DNA from: Rhodococcus triatomae BKS 15-14
Lineage (GTDB): Bacteria; Actinomycetota; Actinomycetes; Mycobacteriales; Mycobacteriaceae
Length of the DNA: 64,000 nt
NCBI GenBank assembly: GCA_000341795.1
Contig: AODO01000006.1
Coordinates: forward strand, 124,001 to 188,000
Reading direction: 5' to 3'
Part shown: piece after piece, positions 48,018-59,369 of the stretch
Layout of the letters: each line of letters starts with the position of its first letter
How positions within the stretch are numbered: position 1 is the stretch's first letter
Program-made: the position numbers and the translations under genes
Notes under the pieces: model-generated
The model's input: the letters and a program-made list of their open reading frames with translations, nothing else
What the model was told of the DNA's origin: nothing
Databases searched by the model: none

Positions 48018-49012
48018 TCGGCGGGCGCCGAATCCGTCCCGGCCTCGGCGGCCTCGTCGACGGCATCGGAGGACGTCCGCTCGGCGGTACCGGTCGACTC
48101 CGCCTCGACGATCTCGGCGGACACCGTGTCCGCACCCTCCGTCGGCGCGGCCTCCGCACCCTCTGCCTCGACTTCGGCCGTCGCAGCCTCGGTCTCCTCC
48201 GCGGGCTCGCTGACCGCGACGTCCACGACCACCTCGGTGCGGGTCGGCAGATCCACGACCTCGAGCGCGCCGTCGTCGTACGCGTCGAACTTCGGGGTCC
48301 CGGCGCCGGTGGGGAGCTCGGTGTCGGAGTGCGCGCCGCATCCGAACTGGGCGTGCACCACCTGGCCGTCGGCGGACAGTTCGTTTCCGCACACGCCGAA
48401 CCCGGCACGCAGCGATCCGGCCAACGGAAGGTAGAAGCCGCAGAGCGAGCAGGTCGAGGGCGCCGCCTTCGCCATCTCCGCCTCGGGGCCGTGGTCACCG
48501 TCGAACCACCGTTGCGCCGCCTCCAGGCGACCCTCCAGGCTCATCACCTGCTTGCGTCCCAGACCGACCTCGAACGCCACCTCGTCCACGACCGGGTCAC
48601 CGGTCGCGACGTAGCCCGGCACCAGCCGCGGATCGTCGGCACGCGGCGCGAGCAGGTCGCCGGGAGACAGGTCGCCCGCGCGCACCCGCTGGTCCCACGG
48701 CAGCCACTCGGGGGCGACCAGGGCCTCGGGTCCGGGCAGCAGCGCCGACTCGTTCACGGTCACCCGATCGGTGTCGGGCAGAGCGGAGAGGACGACCTCC
48801 CACTGCCAGCCGTGGTAACCGGGGATCGTCGCCGCAAACCGGTGGGTCACCGTCGTGTCGTCGTCGGCGGTCACACCGAGATGCGGCCCGACCCGATCCT
48901 CACCGAGGTCGGTCAACGCCTGACGGGCGACCTCGACGGCATCGGCCAGCAGGGGACGTACCGGGCGGAGTTCGGGGGCAGACTGCACATGCACGCCACC
49001 ATTTTGCCGCAT
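48014..49012 (-). CDS. DUF3027 protein with zinc-binding cysteine cluster
   Basis: The product is 332 aa, soluble. The DUF3027 core (about 15-240) includes HRFAATIPGYHGWQWEVVLS and VPWEWLPWDQRVRAGDL-like PEWLPWDQRV. A zinc-finger-like cluster follows at about 175-220: STCSLCGFYLP, VCGNELS, FGCGAHSD. The C-terminal 90 residues are Glu/Ala-rich and disordered. The start is uncertain: the ATG at 49012 is given; a GTG at 48994 is possible. It is divergent from the cyclotransferase gene and overlaps the Hsp90-like gene by 4 bp. Function unknown. Confidence 0.82.
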   Translation of the reverse strand: MRQNGGVHVQSAPELRPVRPLLADAVEVARQALTDLGEDRVGPHLGVTADDDTTVTHRFAATIPGYHGWQWEVVLSALPDTDRVTVNESALLPGPEALVAPEWLPWDQRVRAGDLSPGDLLAPRADDPRLVPGYVATGDPVVDEVAFEVGLGRKQVMSLEGRLEAAQRWFDGDHGPEAEMAKAAPSTCSLCGFYLPLAGSLRAGFGVCGNELSADGQVVHAQFGCGAHSDTELPTGAGTPKFDAYDDGALEVVDLPTRTEVVVDVAVSEPAEETEAATAEVEAEGAEAAPTEGADTVSAEIVEAESTGTAERTSSDAVDEAAEAGTDSAPAE

Positions 49013-49053
49013 TGCGCCGCCCGTGCACCCGATCGGGCTGTCATGCTGGCCGC

Positions 49054-49887
49054 GTGACCCATTCCCCACAGGTCGTTACCGTCACGAGCGTTGCCCGGGC
49101 GGGCGTCGCTCTCGCCGCCGCCGTCGTCCTCGCCGGCTGCTCGTCAGGGTCCTCCGACGTCGAACCGACATCCTTCGGCAGCTCCGCCGACGCCGCCCCC
49201 CGACTGCGCGTGGAGGTCCAGGACACCCGTCCACACGATCCCACCGCCTTCACCCAGGGATTCGAGATCTCCGACGGCGAGATCGTCGAGGGCACCGGAT
49301 TGGAAGGGCGGTCGTACATCAGCGCACGCGACCTCGACTCCGGAGTCGAACGGGTCCGCGTCCCGCTCCCCGGCGACATGTTCGGCGAAGGCCTCACCGT
49401 GGCCGGGGACACCGTATGGCAGTTGACGTGGAAGGAAGGCGTGGCTTTCGCCCGCGACCGCGACACCCTCGCCGAGCGCTCCCGCGTCAGCTACGACGGC
49501 GAGGGGTGGGGCCTGTGCGCTCAACCCGATCGCCTCGTGATGAGCAACGGCTCCGACACCCTGACGTTCCGGGACCGCGAGAGCTTCGAGGCGACCGGAT
49601 CGGTGCGCGTCACCCTCGACGGTCTCCCGCTCGACCAACTCAACGAACTCGAGTGCACGGAGGACGGCGCCGTCTACGCGAACGTATGGCAGACCTCGGA
49701 GATCGTCCGCATCGACCCGGCGACCGGTGCGGTGACGGCGGTCATCGACGCATCGGGGCTGCTGACGCCCGAGCAGGCGGCAGGCGCGGACGTCCTCAAC
49801 GGCATCGCCGCGATCCCGGGGACCGACCGTTTCCTGATCACCGGAAAGTTCTACCCCGTCACATTCGATGTGCGTTTCGTCTCGTGA
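49054..49887 (+). CDS. Glutaminyl-peptide cyclotransferase (plant type), lipoprotein
   Basis: The product is 277 aa with a lipoprotein signal (VLAGCSSGSS; Cys near 30). The mature part is a five-bladed propeller as in papaya glutamine cyclotransferase: PHDPTAFTQGFEI, EGTGLEGRS, TWKEGVAFA, GEGWGLC, LNELECTEDGAVYANVW and LNGIAAIPGTDRFLITGKF. It would convert N-terminal Gln of exported peptides to pyroglutamate. The GTG at 49054 is preceded by a weak -10-like CATGCT 6 bases away, allowing a leaderless message. Confidence 0.9.
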   Translation: MTHSPQVVTVTSVARAGVALAAAVVLAGCSSGSSDVEPTSFGSSADAAPRLRVEVQDTRPHDPTAFTQGFEISDGEIVEGTGLEGRSYISARDLDSGVERVRVPLPGDMFGEGLTVAGDTVWQLTWKEGVAFARDRDTLAERSRVSYDGEGWGLCAQPDRLVMSNGSDTLTFRDRESFEATGSVRVTLDGLPLDQLNELECTEDGAVYANVWQTSEIVRIDPATGAVTAVIDASGLLTPEQAAGADVLNGIAAIPGTDRFLITGKFYPVTFDVRFVS

Positions 49888-49978
49888 CCGACGCTGACCG
49901 GGGCACACCCGAGTCCTGTCGACGACGGTCGGCGGGGGCTCTGGTTGTCGGGCCGCGGACTAGGACAGAATTGGACTC

Positions 49979-51694
49979 GTGACCGGACCGCGCCACCCCT
50001 CCGAACCCGACCCCGGTCGGGAGCCCGCCGACGCCGGGCGTGGATCGGTGCACCCCGGTTACTCGAACTACCCGCCGTCGCGCCGGACAACCGGCCGGCG
50101 TGAGCCGCTACCGCCGCTGCACCCGACGTCCCGCCGCCCTGCCGGCGGCGAGTCGTCCGACGCCGACAGCCGTGCACAGGCAGGCGGCGACAACCGCACG
50201 CGGGCGTTCGGGCCCGACGAGCAACCCACGGAGCAGACCCGGTCCGCGCGGACCGGTGGACCGAAGCCACCACCGATCCCACGGAAACTGACCGTGACGC
50301 GGGTCGCCGCGATGCGCAGCCGTGAACTCACCAACCGCGGAATCGCCACCTTCCGGCGCGCCGCGACCGCGGACGGCGCCGACAAGTCCGGGCTGACCCA
50401 CCTGACCTACGCGGTGATGGCGAACTTCGCCACCGACGCCGCGATCGCCGTCGCACTGGCCAACACCTTGTTCTTCTCCGCCGCGACCGGAGAGGACAAG
50501 ACGAAGGTCGCGTTGTACCTGCTGATCACGATCGCCCCGTTCGCGGTGATCGCGCCGCTGATCGGCCCCGCCCTCGACCGGTTGCAGCGTGGACGCCGGA
50601 TCGCGCTGGCGTCCTCGTTCGCGCTGCGCACCGTGCTCGCGGTGCTCCTGGTCTTCAACTTCGACAGCTGGGCGCTGTACCCGTGTGCCCTCGGAATGAT
50701 GGTGCTGAGCAAGTCGTTCTCCGTGCTCAAGAGCGCCGTGACTCCCCGTGTCCTGCCACCCGAGATCGACCTGGTGCGCACCAACTCGCGATTGACGGTG
50801 TTCGGGCTGATCGGCGGCACCATCGTCGCGGGTGGCGTCGCGGGCGTCATCGCGTTCGCGTTCCACTCGACCGGGGTGCTGTGGTTCACCGCCGCGATCA
50901 CCGTCGCGGGCGCCTACCTGAGCATGCGGATCCCGGCCTGGGTCGAGGTCACCGAGGGCGAGGTGCCCGCGACGCTCTCCTACCACGGCGACGACGCCGT
51001 CACCGAGGTCATCACCCGCCAACAGCAGGACACCATCGCCCCGGACAAGCGACGTCAGCCCCTGGGACGCGCGACCATCACCGGTCTGTGGGGCAACGGC
51101 ACGATCCGCATCCTCACCGGATTCCTCACCCTCTACATCGCCTTCGTCGCGAAGTCGCGCACCGAACACGAGCCGTGGATGCAGGCCGCGATGCTGGGAC
51201 TCGTCGGCGCGGCCGCCGGCCTCGGCAACTTCGCGGGCAACGCGACCGGAGCCCGCTTGAAACTGGGCAGACCGGCGCTGGTCGTACTCCGGTGCACCGC
51301 GGCGGTGACCGCCATCGCGATCGTCGTCGCCGTCACCGACAGCCTCCTCACGGCGGCGCTCGCGGCACTCGTCGCGTCCGCGGCCAGCGCCCTGGCGAAG
51401 GTCTCCCTCGACGCGTCGCTGCAGCAGGACCTGCCCGAGGAATCCATAGCCTCCGGCTTCGGACGCTCGGAAACCGTGCTTCAGTTGAGTTGGGTCGTCG
51501 GCGGAACGCTCGGCATCCTCCTGCCGACCCAGTACTGGATCGGATTCACCGTCATCTCGGTGGTCCTCGTCATCGGGCTGACCCAGACGTACCTCACCTA
51601 CCGCGGCCGGAGCCTGCTCCCTGGCCTCGGCGGCAAACGCCCCGAACACGCACACCAGGAAGCCCCCGTCGGCACGGAGTCCCGAGCCGGCTGA
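49979..51694 (+). CDS. MFS-type transporter with long disordered N-terminus
   Basis: The product is 571 aa. A Pro/Arg/Ser-rich hydrophilic N-terminus of about 115 residues precedes 11 or 12 helices (about 140-535). Sequences such as SFSVLKSAVTPRVLP, and NSRLTVFGLIGGTI, fit the mycobacterial Rv0876c-type proteins, of unknown substrate. CAGAAT lies 7 bases before the GTG and could be a -10 of a leaderless transcript. It is followed after 51 bp by a DUF2771 protein, as at Rv0876c-Rv0875c. Confidence 0.88.
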   Translation: MTGPRHPSEPDPGREPADAGRGSVHPGYSNYPPSRRTTGRREPLPPLHPTSRRPAGGESSDADSRAQAGGDNRTRAFGPDEQPTEQTRSARTGGPKPPPIPRKLTVTRVAAMRSRELTNRGIATFRRAATADGADKSGLTHLTYAVMANFATDAAIAVALANTLFFSAATGEDKTKVALYLLITIAPFAVIAPLIGPALDRLQRGRRIALASSFALRTVLAVLLVFNFDSWALYPCALGMMVLSKSFSVLKSAVTPRVLPPEIDLVRTNSRLTVFGLIGGTIVAGGVAGVIAFAFHSTGVLWFTAAITVAGAYLSMRIPAWVEVTEGEVPATLSYHGDDAVTEVITRQQQDTIAPDKRRQPLGRATITGLWGNGTIRILTGFLTLYIAFVAKSRTEHEPWMQAAMLGLVGAAAGLGNFAGNATGARLKLGRPALVVLRCTAAVTAIAIVVAVTDSLLTAALAALVASAASALAKVSLDASLQQDLPEESIASGFGRSETVLQLSWVVGGTLGILLPTQYWIGFTVISVVLVIGLTQTYLTYRGRSLLPGLGGKRPEHAHQEAPVGTESRAG

Positions 51695-51745
51695 GACCGA
51701 GCCCGCCGGCCCCGGCGGGGAACGAGAGAACGAGAAACGGACACG

Positions 51746-52243
51746 ATGAGCATGCAAGCCCGGACGAAGAAGATCCTCGCGGTGATCGCGGTGATCGCAC
51801 TGGTGGCGGCGGGAGGTCTCGCGGCCGTCGTCACGATGCTCGTGCGCGACGCCCCGGAGACGCTGCCGACCGTCACCGCGTTCTCGAACGGCGAAACCGT
51901 CGACATCCAGGCCGGTGTCTGCGACTCCACGATGCGCTGCGCCGACCTCGATGTCGCGTACCTGCCGGTTCCGGCGGGCGTGCCGCTGCAGATGTCGCTC
52001 CCGAAGGACGTGGCCGAAGGCGAGTGGCGGCTGAACGTCCAGTTCGGCGATCCGCGAACCGGTGAGGTCTTCGAGGGCTTCCGCGACTACGCGGCGGGCG
52101 AGGTCTACTCGGTGACCGTGCCGACCCGCGAGAACGAGCAGCTGCTCGGGGTGATCATCCAGCAGCCGTCTTCGCGCGACTTCGCGCCGGTGTGGGCGCT
52201 GCAGACGCTGCCCGGCCTGCAGGAAGGCAACGACGCGCAGTGA
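51746..52243 (+). CDS. DUF2771 membrane-anchored protein
   Basis: The product is 165 aa with one N-terminal hydrophobic segment (about 9-32) and no lipobox Cys, so it is a membrane-anchored or secreted protein. The extracytoplasmic part has a conserved CDSTMRCADLDVAYLPVPAG with two cysteines that may form a disulfide, and ends in VWALQTLPG. It belongs to DUF2771, comparable to Rv0875c. Probably cotranscribed with the MFS gene. Function unknown. Confidence 0.82.
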   Translation: MSMQARTKKILAVIAVIALVAAGGLAAVVTMLVRDAPETLPTVTAFSNGETVDIQAGVCDSTMRCADLDVAYLPVPAGVPLQMSLPKDVAEGEWRLNVQFGDPRTGEVFEGFRDYAAGEVYSVTVPTRENEQLLGVIIQQPSSRDFAPVWALQTLPGLQEGNDAQ

Positions 52244-52295
52244 CGCTCGGGCGGAGGACGCCCGGTGACGCCCCGCGGTAGCGGCGGCCCCGACA

Positions 52296-52337
52296 ACGAG
52301 CGACGCCCCCGGTCATCGGACCGGGGGCGTCGCTCGT
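52296..52337. terminator. Bidirectional terminator hairpin
   Basis: Positions 52296-52314 and 52319-52337 are perfect 19-bp complements around ATCG. The hairpin is 53 bp past the DUF2771 stop and 14 bp before the end of the convergent csp gene. Confidence 0.9.
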
Positions 52338-52350
52338 CTGTTCGAGCGGC

Positions 52351-52761
52351 TCAGCTGTCGAGCTCGCGCGCGACCGCCCGGACCACCTCGGAAATCCGCT
52401 GGGCGGTCTTGCGGTCCGGGTACCGGCCCTTGCGCAGATCGGGCTGCACCTTCGCCTCGAGCAGGGTGATCATGTCCTCGACCATGCCGTGCAGCTCGTC
52501 GGGGGTGTGCTTGCGCGCCGCGTCGTCACGCCGGTTGCCGGCCTGTCGAAGGCTGGGAGCCGGGTCGAGCACCTTCAGGCTCAACGCCTGCGGACCGCGC
52601 TTCCCCGCCGCCATCCCGAACTCGACCCGCTGACCGGCCTTGAGGCTCTCGGTTCCCGCGGGCAGCGCGGACGAGCGGACGTACACGTCCTCACCCTCGT
52701 CCTGGGAGAGGAAGCCGAAGCCCTTTTCAGCGTCGTACCACTTCACCTTGCCGGTAGGCAC
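52351..52761 (-). CDS. cspB: Cold-shock domain protein with helical C-terminal extension
   Basis: The product is 136 aa: a cold-shock OB-fold at 1-66 with RNP1 KGFGFLSQ and RNP2 DVYVRSSAL, then a C-terminal 70-residue helical segment containing [16 protein letters not shown] and [13 protein letters not shown]. The family single-domain proteins are about 67 aa, so this is a double-length variant as seen in M. tuberculosis CspB (Rv0871). It binds single-stranded RNA or DNA. A GTG start with GGTGA nearby. Convergent with DUF2771. Confidence 0.9.
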   Translation of the reverse strand: MPTGKVKWYDAEKGFGFLSQDEGEDVYVRSSALPAGTESLKAGQRVEFGMAAGKRGPQALSLKVLDPAPSLRQAGNRRDDAARKHTPDELHGMVEDMITLLEAKVQPDLRKGRYPDRKTAQRISEVVRAVARELDS

Positions 52762-52893
52762 CGCGTCACCTGCTCATCCACGTCGATCGTCCACATAAAC
52801 GAACGCGCCCCACCGACTGTGGGACGCGATGAACGCATCCTACCCCCGCGTGCCCCTCCGGAGCACACGGGTTTGTGGCGATACCGTGGTCCC

Positions 52894-53154
52894 GTGGCAT
52901 CTCGAACTCCCGGCTCCGACTCCTCCTCGCCGAACGGCACCCAGCCCGCGAGCGGGCTGCTGCTGTTCCGCATCGGCATCGCCCTGTTCTTCGCCGGCCT
53001 GCTGGCCGTCGTCGCGATCTTCGTCGTCTACGCGACCGGCCACACGCCCGGTCTCGCGCTGTACCTTGCGGCACTGCTGTGCCCCATCGGATTCCTCTTC
53101 GGCATCGGTTCCGCGCTGCGATCCGGCAGGCGGGCCCGGGGACAGGACACGTGA
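52894..53154 (+). CDS. Small two-helix membrane protein
   Basis: The product is 86 aa: a Ser/Pro-rich start, two transmembrane helices (about 22-46 and 52-72) and an Arg-rich tail (SGRRARGQDT). The GTG at 52894 has no strong ribosome site. Its TGA overlaps the next ATG, so it is coupled to the YccF gene. No named family. Confidence 0.7.
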   Translation: MASRTPGSDSSSPNGTQPASGLLLFRIGIALFFAGLLAVVAIFVVYATGHTPGLALYLAALLCPIGFLFGIGSALRSGRRARGQDT

Positions 53155-53551
53155 TGAGAATCGTCCTCAACATCATCTGGCTGGTGTTCGGCGGCCTGTG
53201 GCTGGCGCTCGGCTACTTCCTGGCCGGCGTGATCTGCTGCATCCTGATCATCACCATCCCGTTCGGCATCGCCGCGTTCCGCATCGGTGTGTACGCGTTG
53301 TGGCCGTTCGGCAAGACCGTGGTGGAGAAACCGACCTCCGGTGTCGGATCGCTGATCGGCAACGTGATCTGGCTGATCCTGTGTGGCATCTGGCTCGCGA
53401 TCGGGCACGTGGTCACCGCGGTCGCCATGGCGATCACGATCATCGGGCTCCCGCTCGCCGTCGCGAACCTGAAGATGATCCCGATCTCGCTGATGCCCCT
53501 CGGCAAGGACATCGTCGACGTCGACGCCGTCCGACCGTCCGGCCTGGCCGG

Positions 53552-53555
<4 letters not shown>
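53154..53555 (+). CDS. YccF domain membrane protein
   Basis: The product is 133 aa. Two copies of a YccF (DUF307) unit are seen: VLNIIWLVFGGLWLALGYFLAG with IITIPFGIAAFRIG, and LIGNVIWLILCGIWLAIGHV with ITIIGLPLAVANLKM. Each has a helix pair. These inner-membrane proteins have no assigned role. Its start overlaps the upstream stop by 1 bp and its stop overlaps the mannosyltransferase start (ATGA). Confidence 0.88.
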
Positions 53556-55830
<2,275 letters not shown>

Positions 55831-55848
55831 TCGCACAAGCGCGAACAA

Positions 55849-55889
55849 GTCGAAGGCCCCGCACCCTGATTGGGTGCGGGGCCTTCGAC
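55849..55889 (+). terminator. Terminator after rpfA
   Basis: A perfect 18-bp stem (55849-55866 with 55872-55889) encloses TGATT, 18 bp past the rpfA stop. It may also serve the convergent small gene at 55958. Confidence 0.9.
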
Positions 55890-55957
55890 GTTGTCGGGTC
55901 CGGCCGGCGGCCGGAAGCTCGGCAGGCTACGACGCCGGGGACTCGGCCGCCTACGGC

Positions 55958-56149
55958 TCAGCGGTTCACGACGGTGACGGGGTGCGCGTACGGCAGCTCC
56001 GACACCGGCAGCGGAAACTCCATCTCCTCACCGAACGGGGACAGGCCACCGGATCGGGTCGACGAGAGTTCGGTGACGGCGTGGTCACCCTCCTTGACGT
56101 GCGAGGGCCAGCCGGGATCAACGTAGGACTTGCTCGAATTGTTAGCCAC
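55958..56149 (-). CDS. Small conserved hypothetical protein
   Basis: The product is 63 aa beginning VANNSSKSYVDPGWPSHVKE and ending LPYAHPVTVVNR. No domain is known to me. The GTG at 56149 is chosen because CAAAAT lies 6 bases before it as a possible -10 of a leaderless message, and the frame upstream looks unlike protein. It is divergent from the helicase-associated gene. Could be spurious, but coding periodicity is good. Confidence 0.55.
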   Translation of the reverse strand: MANNSSKSYVDPGWPSHVKEGDHAVTELSSTRSGGLSPFGEEMEFPLPVSELPYAHPVTVVNR

Positions 56150-56195
56150 GTGGCCATTTTGACACCGACGCGTCATCGGGTACACCCCAGGTCTC

Positions 56196-56201
56196 TAATC
56201 T
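56196..56201 (+). promoter_or_regulatory. Putative -10 of leaderless helicase-associated gene
   Basis: TAATCT (TANNNT) is followed by 8 bases and then the ATG at 56210, with no ribosome site between. A consensus TTGACA at 56159 is too far away (31-base spacer) to be its -35. Confidence 0.4.
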
Positions 56202-56209
56202 GATAAGCG

Positions 56210-58495
56210 ATGACCGACATCGATCCCGCCGACCAGCCGTACGTGCTGGCGACCTGGCTCGGCGAACGCAGCGACGCCGAACTGGCCGACCTGCTCCGAC
56301 TGCGCCCCGACCTGGCGGTACCGCCACCCGCGAACCTGTCGGTGCTCGCGTCGCGCGCCGAGCAGCGCGCCTCGGTCCTGCGCGCGACGGACGACCTGAG
56401 CGTGCTCGAACTCACGCTCGTGGGCCTGCTGGCCCGCGACGGCGGAATCGACTCCGGTGTCAGCCGGGAGCGGCTCGGAGAGCTCGTCGCCGGGCGCGCG
56501 CCGGCCCGTGCCGTGGACCGGGCGCTGACGGTGCTCCGGGATCGGGCCCTCGTCTGGGGGTCGCGTCTGCTGCGGGTGACGCCGGCGGCACGGGACGCCG
56601 TCGGCTGGCGGATCGACCCGGCGACCACCGACCTGACAGCCGATCAGATCGCCGACGCGCTCTCCGCGCTCACCGAGGACGAGCGCAGACTGCTCACCAC
56701 CCTCGCCACGAGCTCCCCGATCGGCCGGACCCGGGACGCCGCACCCGGCACTTCGCCGGACCGTCCGGTACAGCGGCTGCTCGCGTCCGGACTGCTCGTC
56801 TGGTTGGACGAGCAGACGGTCGAACTCCCCCACCAGGTGGGGCAGGTGCTGCGCGGCGCGACCGTCACCGACCCGGGAGCGTTGACCCCGCCGACCGTGC
56901 GCGGCCGCAAACGGCCGATCGCCGAGGTGAACGCGGCGGCGGCGGGCGAGGCGCTGGAGCTGATCCGGCACTGCGAGGCGGTGCTCGCGGCGCTCGGAGA
57001 CAGTCCCGCGCCCACCCTCAAGGCCGGCGGACTCGGAGTCCGGGAGTCGCGACGGCTCGCGAAAGCGGTCGGGATCGACGACGGCCGGGTCGGCCTGGTC
57101 CTGGAACTGCTCGCGGGCGCCGGACTGATCGCCAGCGGTGCGCCCGACCCCCTGCCCGCCTCGGACACCGGCGACGACTACTGGGCTCCGACCGTCGTCG
57201 CCGATTCGTGGTTCGACGCGGACACCGCACACCGGTGGCAGCTGCTCGCACAGACCTGGATCGACCTGCCTCGCCGACCCTGGACGGTCGGCCTGCGCGA
57301 TCCCAACGACAAACCGATCGCGGCGTTGTCGGAGGAGGTGCGGGCGTCCGGCGCACCGCGTGACCGCCGGTTCGTCCTCGACGTCCTCGCCGAGCTCGGC
57401 ACCGGGGCCGCCGCAACCCCCGACGAGGTGGCCGCACTCGTTGCCTGGCGCAGGCCCCGCTGGTCGGTCCGGCTCGGTTCGTCCGCGATCGGCCACACCC
57501 TCGCTGAGGCGACCGCGGTCGGGCTCGTCGGCCGCGGCGCGATCGCTTCACCTGGCCGGAGCCTGCTGCACGACGGACCCGCCGAGTCGGTGCTCGCCGA
57601 CATGGCGGCCGCACTGCCGAAGCCGATCGACTACGTCCTCGTCCAGGCGGACCTGACGGTGGTCGCGCCCGGGCCGCTCGTGCCGGAGTTGCTGGCGCAG
57701 ATCCAGCTGGTGGCGGACGTCGAGTCGGCGGGCGCCGCGACGGTGTACCGCGTCGGCGAGACGAGCGTGCGGCGCGCTCTCGACGCCGGGCGTACCGCCG
57801 CCGAGCTGCACGCCCTGTTCGCGTCCCATTCGAAGACGCCGGTGCCGCAGGCGCTGACCTACCTGATCGACGACGTCGCACGCAGGCACGGACGGCTGCG
57901 GGCGGGTGTGGCGCGGTCGTTCGTCCGTTGCGACGACCCGGCGACGCTGGCGGAGGTGCTGGCCTCCCCCGTCGCGGAGGCGTTGGCGCTGCGGGCGCTG
58001 GCGCCGACTGTCGCGGTGTCGCAGGCCGAACTGGGCGACGTGCTGGAGAAGCTGCGCGGTGCCGGGTTCGCGCCCGCGGGTGAGGATTCGTCCGGCGCGA
58101 TCGTCGATCTGCGCCGACCGGGCGCGCGGGTCCCGAAGCGCCGGGAGCGTACGGCGCGGCGTGCTCCCACGCCGCCCACCCAGGAGCAGTACGAGCAGCT
58201 TGTCCGGCAGCTGCGTGCGGGTGAACGCGCCGCGGCCACGAGCCAGCGCGGCGGCGGTGTCCGCTCGGACGGCAGCCGGGCCGGAAGCGCGGCGACGATG
58301 GCGCTGCTGCAGCTGGCGGTGGAGGTGGGCCGGAGCGTTCGGATCGGCTACGTCGACGCGCAGGGCATCGCGTCCGTGCGGATCGTCGACCCGGTCAGCG
58401 TCGGGGGCGGTCAGCTCGACGCGTTCGACCCCGCCGACGGCGCGATCCGCCGGTTCACACTGCACCGGGTGACGTCGGTGGCGCTCGTCGAGTGA
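56210..58495 (+). CDS. Helicase-associated (XPB/Ssl2-like C-terminal domain) protein
   Basis: The product is 761 aa. It corresponds to the Rv0862c type, annotated as helicase-associated with an XPB/Ssl2-like domain near the C-terminus (about 480-600, containing DYVLVQADLTVVAPGPLVPEL). No Walker motifs are seen, so it is not itself a helicase. Winged-helix-like repeats are seen in the first 300 residues. C-terminal WYL-like segment (VEVGRSVRIGYVDAQG). It probably acts with the XPB helicase encoded 0.9 kb downstream. Role in DNA repair is inference. Confidence 0.85.
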   Translation: MTDIDPADQPYVLATWLGERSDAELADLLRLRPDLAVPPPANLSVLASRAEQRASVLRATDDLSVLELTLVGLLARDGGIDSGVSRERLGELVAGRAPARAVDRALTVLRDRALVWGSRLLRVTPAARDAVGWRIDPATTDLTADQIADALSALTEDERRLLTTLATSSPIGRTRDAAPGTSPDRPVQRLLASGLLVWLDEQTVELPHQVGQVLRGATVTDPGALTPPTVRGRKRPIAEVNAAAAGEALELIRHCEAVLAALGDSPAPTLKAGGLGVRESRRLAKAVGIDDGRVGLVLELLAGAGLIASGAPDPLPASDTGDDYWAPTVVADSWFDADTAHRWQLLAQTWIDLPRRPWTVGLRDPNDKPIAALSEEVRASGAPRDRRFVLDVLAELGTGAAATPDEVAALVAWRRPRWSVRLGSSAIGHTLAEATAVGLVGRGAIASPGRSLLHDGPAESVLADMAAALPKPIDYVLVQADLTVVAPGPLVPELLAQIQLVADVESAGAATVYRVGETSVRRALDAGRTAAELHALFASHSKTPVPQALTYLIDDVARRHGRLRAGVARSFVRCDDPATLAEVLASPVAEALALRALAPTVAVSQAELGDVLEKLRGAGFAPAGEDSSGAIVDLRRPGARVPKRRERTARRAPTPPTQEQYEQLVRQLRAGERAAATSQRGGGVRSDGSRAGSAATMALLQLAVEVGRSVRIGYVDAQGIASVRIVDPVSVGGGQLDAFDPADGAIRRFTLHRVTSVALVE

Positions 58496-58631
58496 CTTCT
58501 GCCGGAGACGGAGATCGCTTGTCGCGTCGTTTTTCGCGTCGGGAACCGTCTGCACCTGCGGGACTGGATATTTCCGGGAAATGACGTATGGTCTGGGCCA
58601 GGTGATTGCCTCTTCGAATTCAGGAGCGACA

Positions 58632-58757
58632 ATGGCAGACAAAAACTCGCGCAAGAGCCCGAAAAAACCCACTCAGACGCTGAAGGAAAGACGTGCGGAA
58701 AAGCGGGACCGGGCGGCGGAGGCCGGCGAGTTCATCCGGAAACGCAAGCGACACTGA
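58632..58757 (+). CDS. 41-aa basic small protein
   Basis: The ATG at 58632 has AGGAG in front (spacing 6). The product is 41 aa, MADKNSRKSPKKPTQTLKER to start and ending RKRKRH, with over a third Lys/Arg. Coding bias is consistent. Small, probably nucleic-acid- or ribosome-binding, but no family is known. The next gene starts 14 bp downstream. Confidence 0.65.
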   Translation: MADKNSRKSPKKPTQTLKERRAEKRDRAAEAGEFIRKRKRH

Positions 58758-58771
58758 CAGGCGGTACATCA

Positions 58772-59152
58772 GTGCAGACCGACACCATTGCCCCGGCGAC
58801 GTCCCGCGTCCTCGACACACTCTTCCGGCAGTTCACCGGGGACGTGGGCGAGGACGGCCCGCCGAACCCCCGGGTCGGCGGGCGCAACGCGGCCCTGGCC
58901 TCGGCGCGGATCTTCGTCCTCGACGAGTGTGCACAGGACCTGACGTTCGCTCCTTACACCCACTCGAACAGAAATGACGGCCCGGTCGTGAAAAGAACCC
59001 TCCTCGCCCTCGATCGAATCCAGGACCGACTGGAAAACGAACTCGACGCGACGACCGGGAACACCGATCGCGAAGCCGGATACCGAGCAGGAATTTCCGA
59101 GGCGATCGTGCAGGTGATGGATATTCGGAGAGATTTCGCATCCGCTCGCTGA
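58772..59152 (+). CDS. Hypothetical protein between the two helicase-related genes
   Basis: The product is 126 aa with no recognised domain, no signal peptide and no membrane helix. It is mostly helical, with Asp/Arg-rich segments (IFVLDECAQDL, LALDRIQDRLENELDA). The GTG start lies 14 bp after the 41-aa gene. It may correspond in position to M. tuberculosis Rv0863. Local GC is lower than its neighbours near its end. A hairpin follows. Confidence 0.65.
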   Translation: MQTDTIAPATSRVLDTLFRQFTGDVGEDGPPNPRVGGRNAALASARIFVLDECAQDLTFAPYTHSNRNDGPVVKRTLLALDRIQDRLENELDATTGNTDREAGYRAGISEAIVQVMDIRRDFASAR

Positions 59153-59197
59153 ATTCCGGATCTCGAAAAATACGGATTCGAATTCTCGAAACACTCC

Positions 59198-59229
59198 GCA
59201 ACTGCCGAGGCGAATGCCTCGGCAGTTGC
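59198..59229 (+). terminator. Hairpin after the hypothetical gene
   Basis: GCAACTGCCGAGGC (59198-59211) pairs exactly with 59216-59229 around GAAT. It lies 45 bp after the stop at 59152 and 140 bp before the XPB gene; the remainder of that gap holds no gene. Confidence 0.8.
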
Positions 59230-59369
59230 AGTTCGGCCTCGAGAACGGTTCGTTCGTGGCTTGGCGACGCGTCGACGCCGGGTCACGTCGCCGCCCGGCG
59301 AGCAGCGTCGGCACCCTCCCTTGCCGAGCCGTGGACAATGGAGTGGTTGTCATTGCTAGGGAGGCGTAC

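Noticed and set aside
56159-56164. TTGACA as a -35 box for the helicase-associated gene
   Set aside because: It is 31 bases from the best -10 (TAATCT), outside the usual 16-19.
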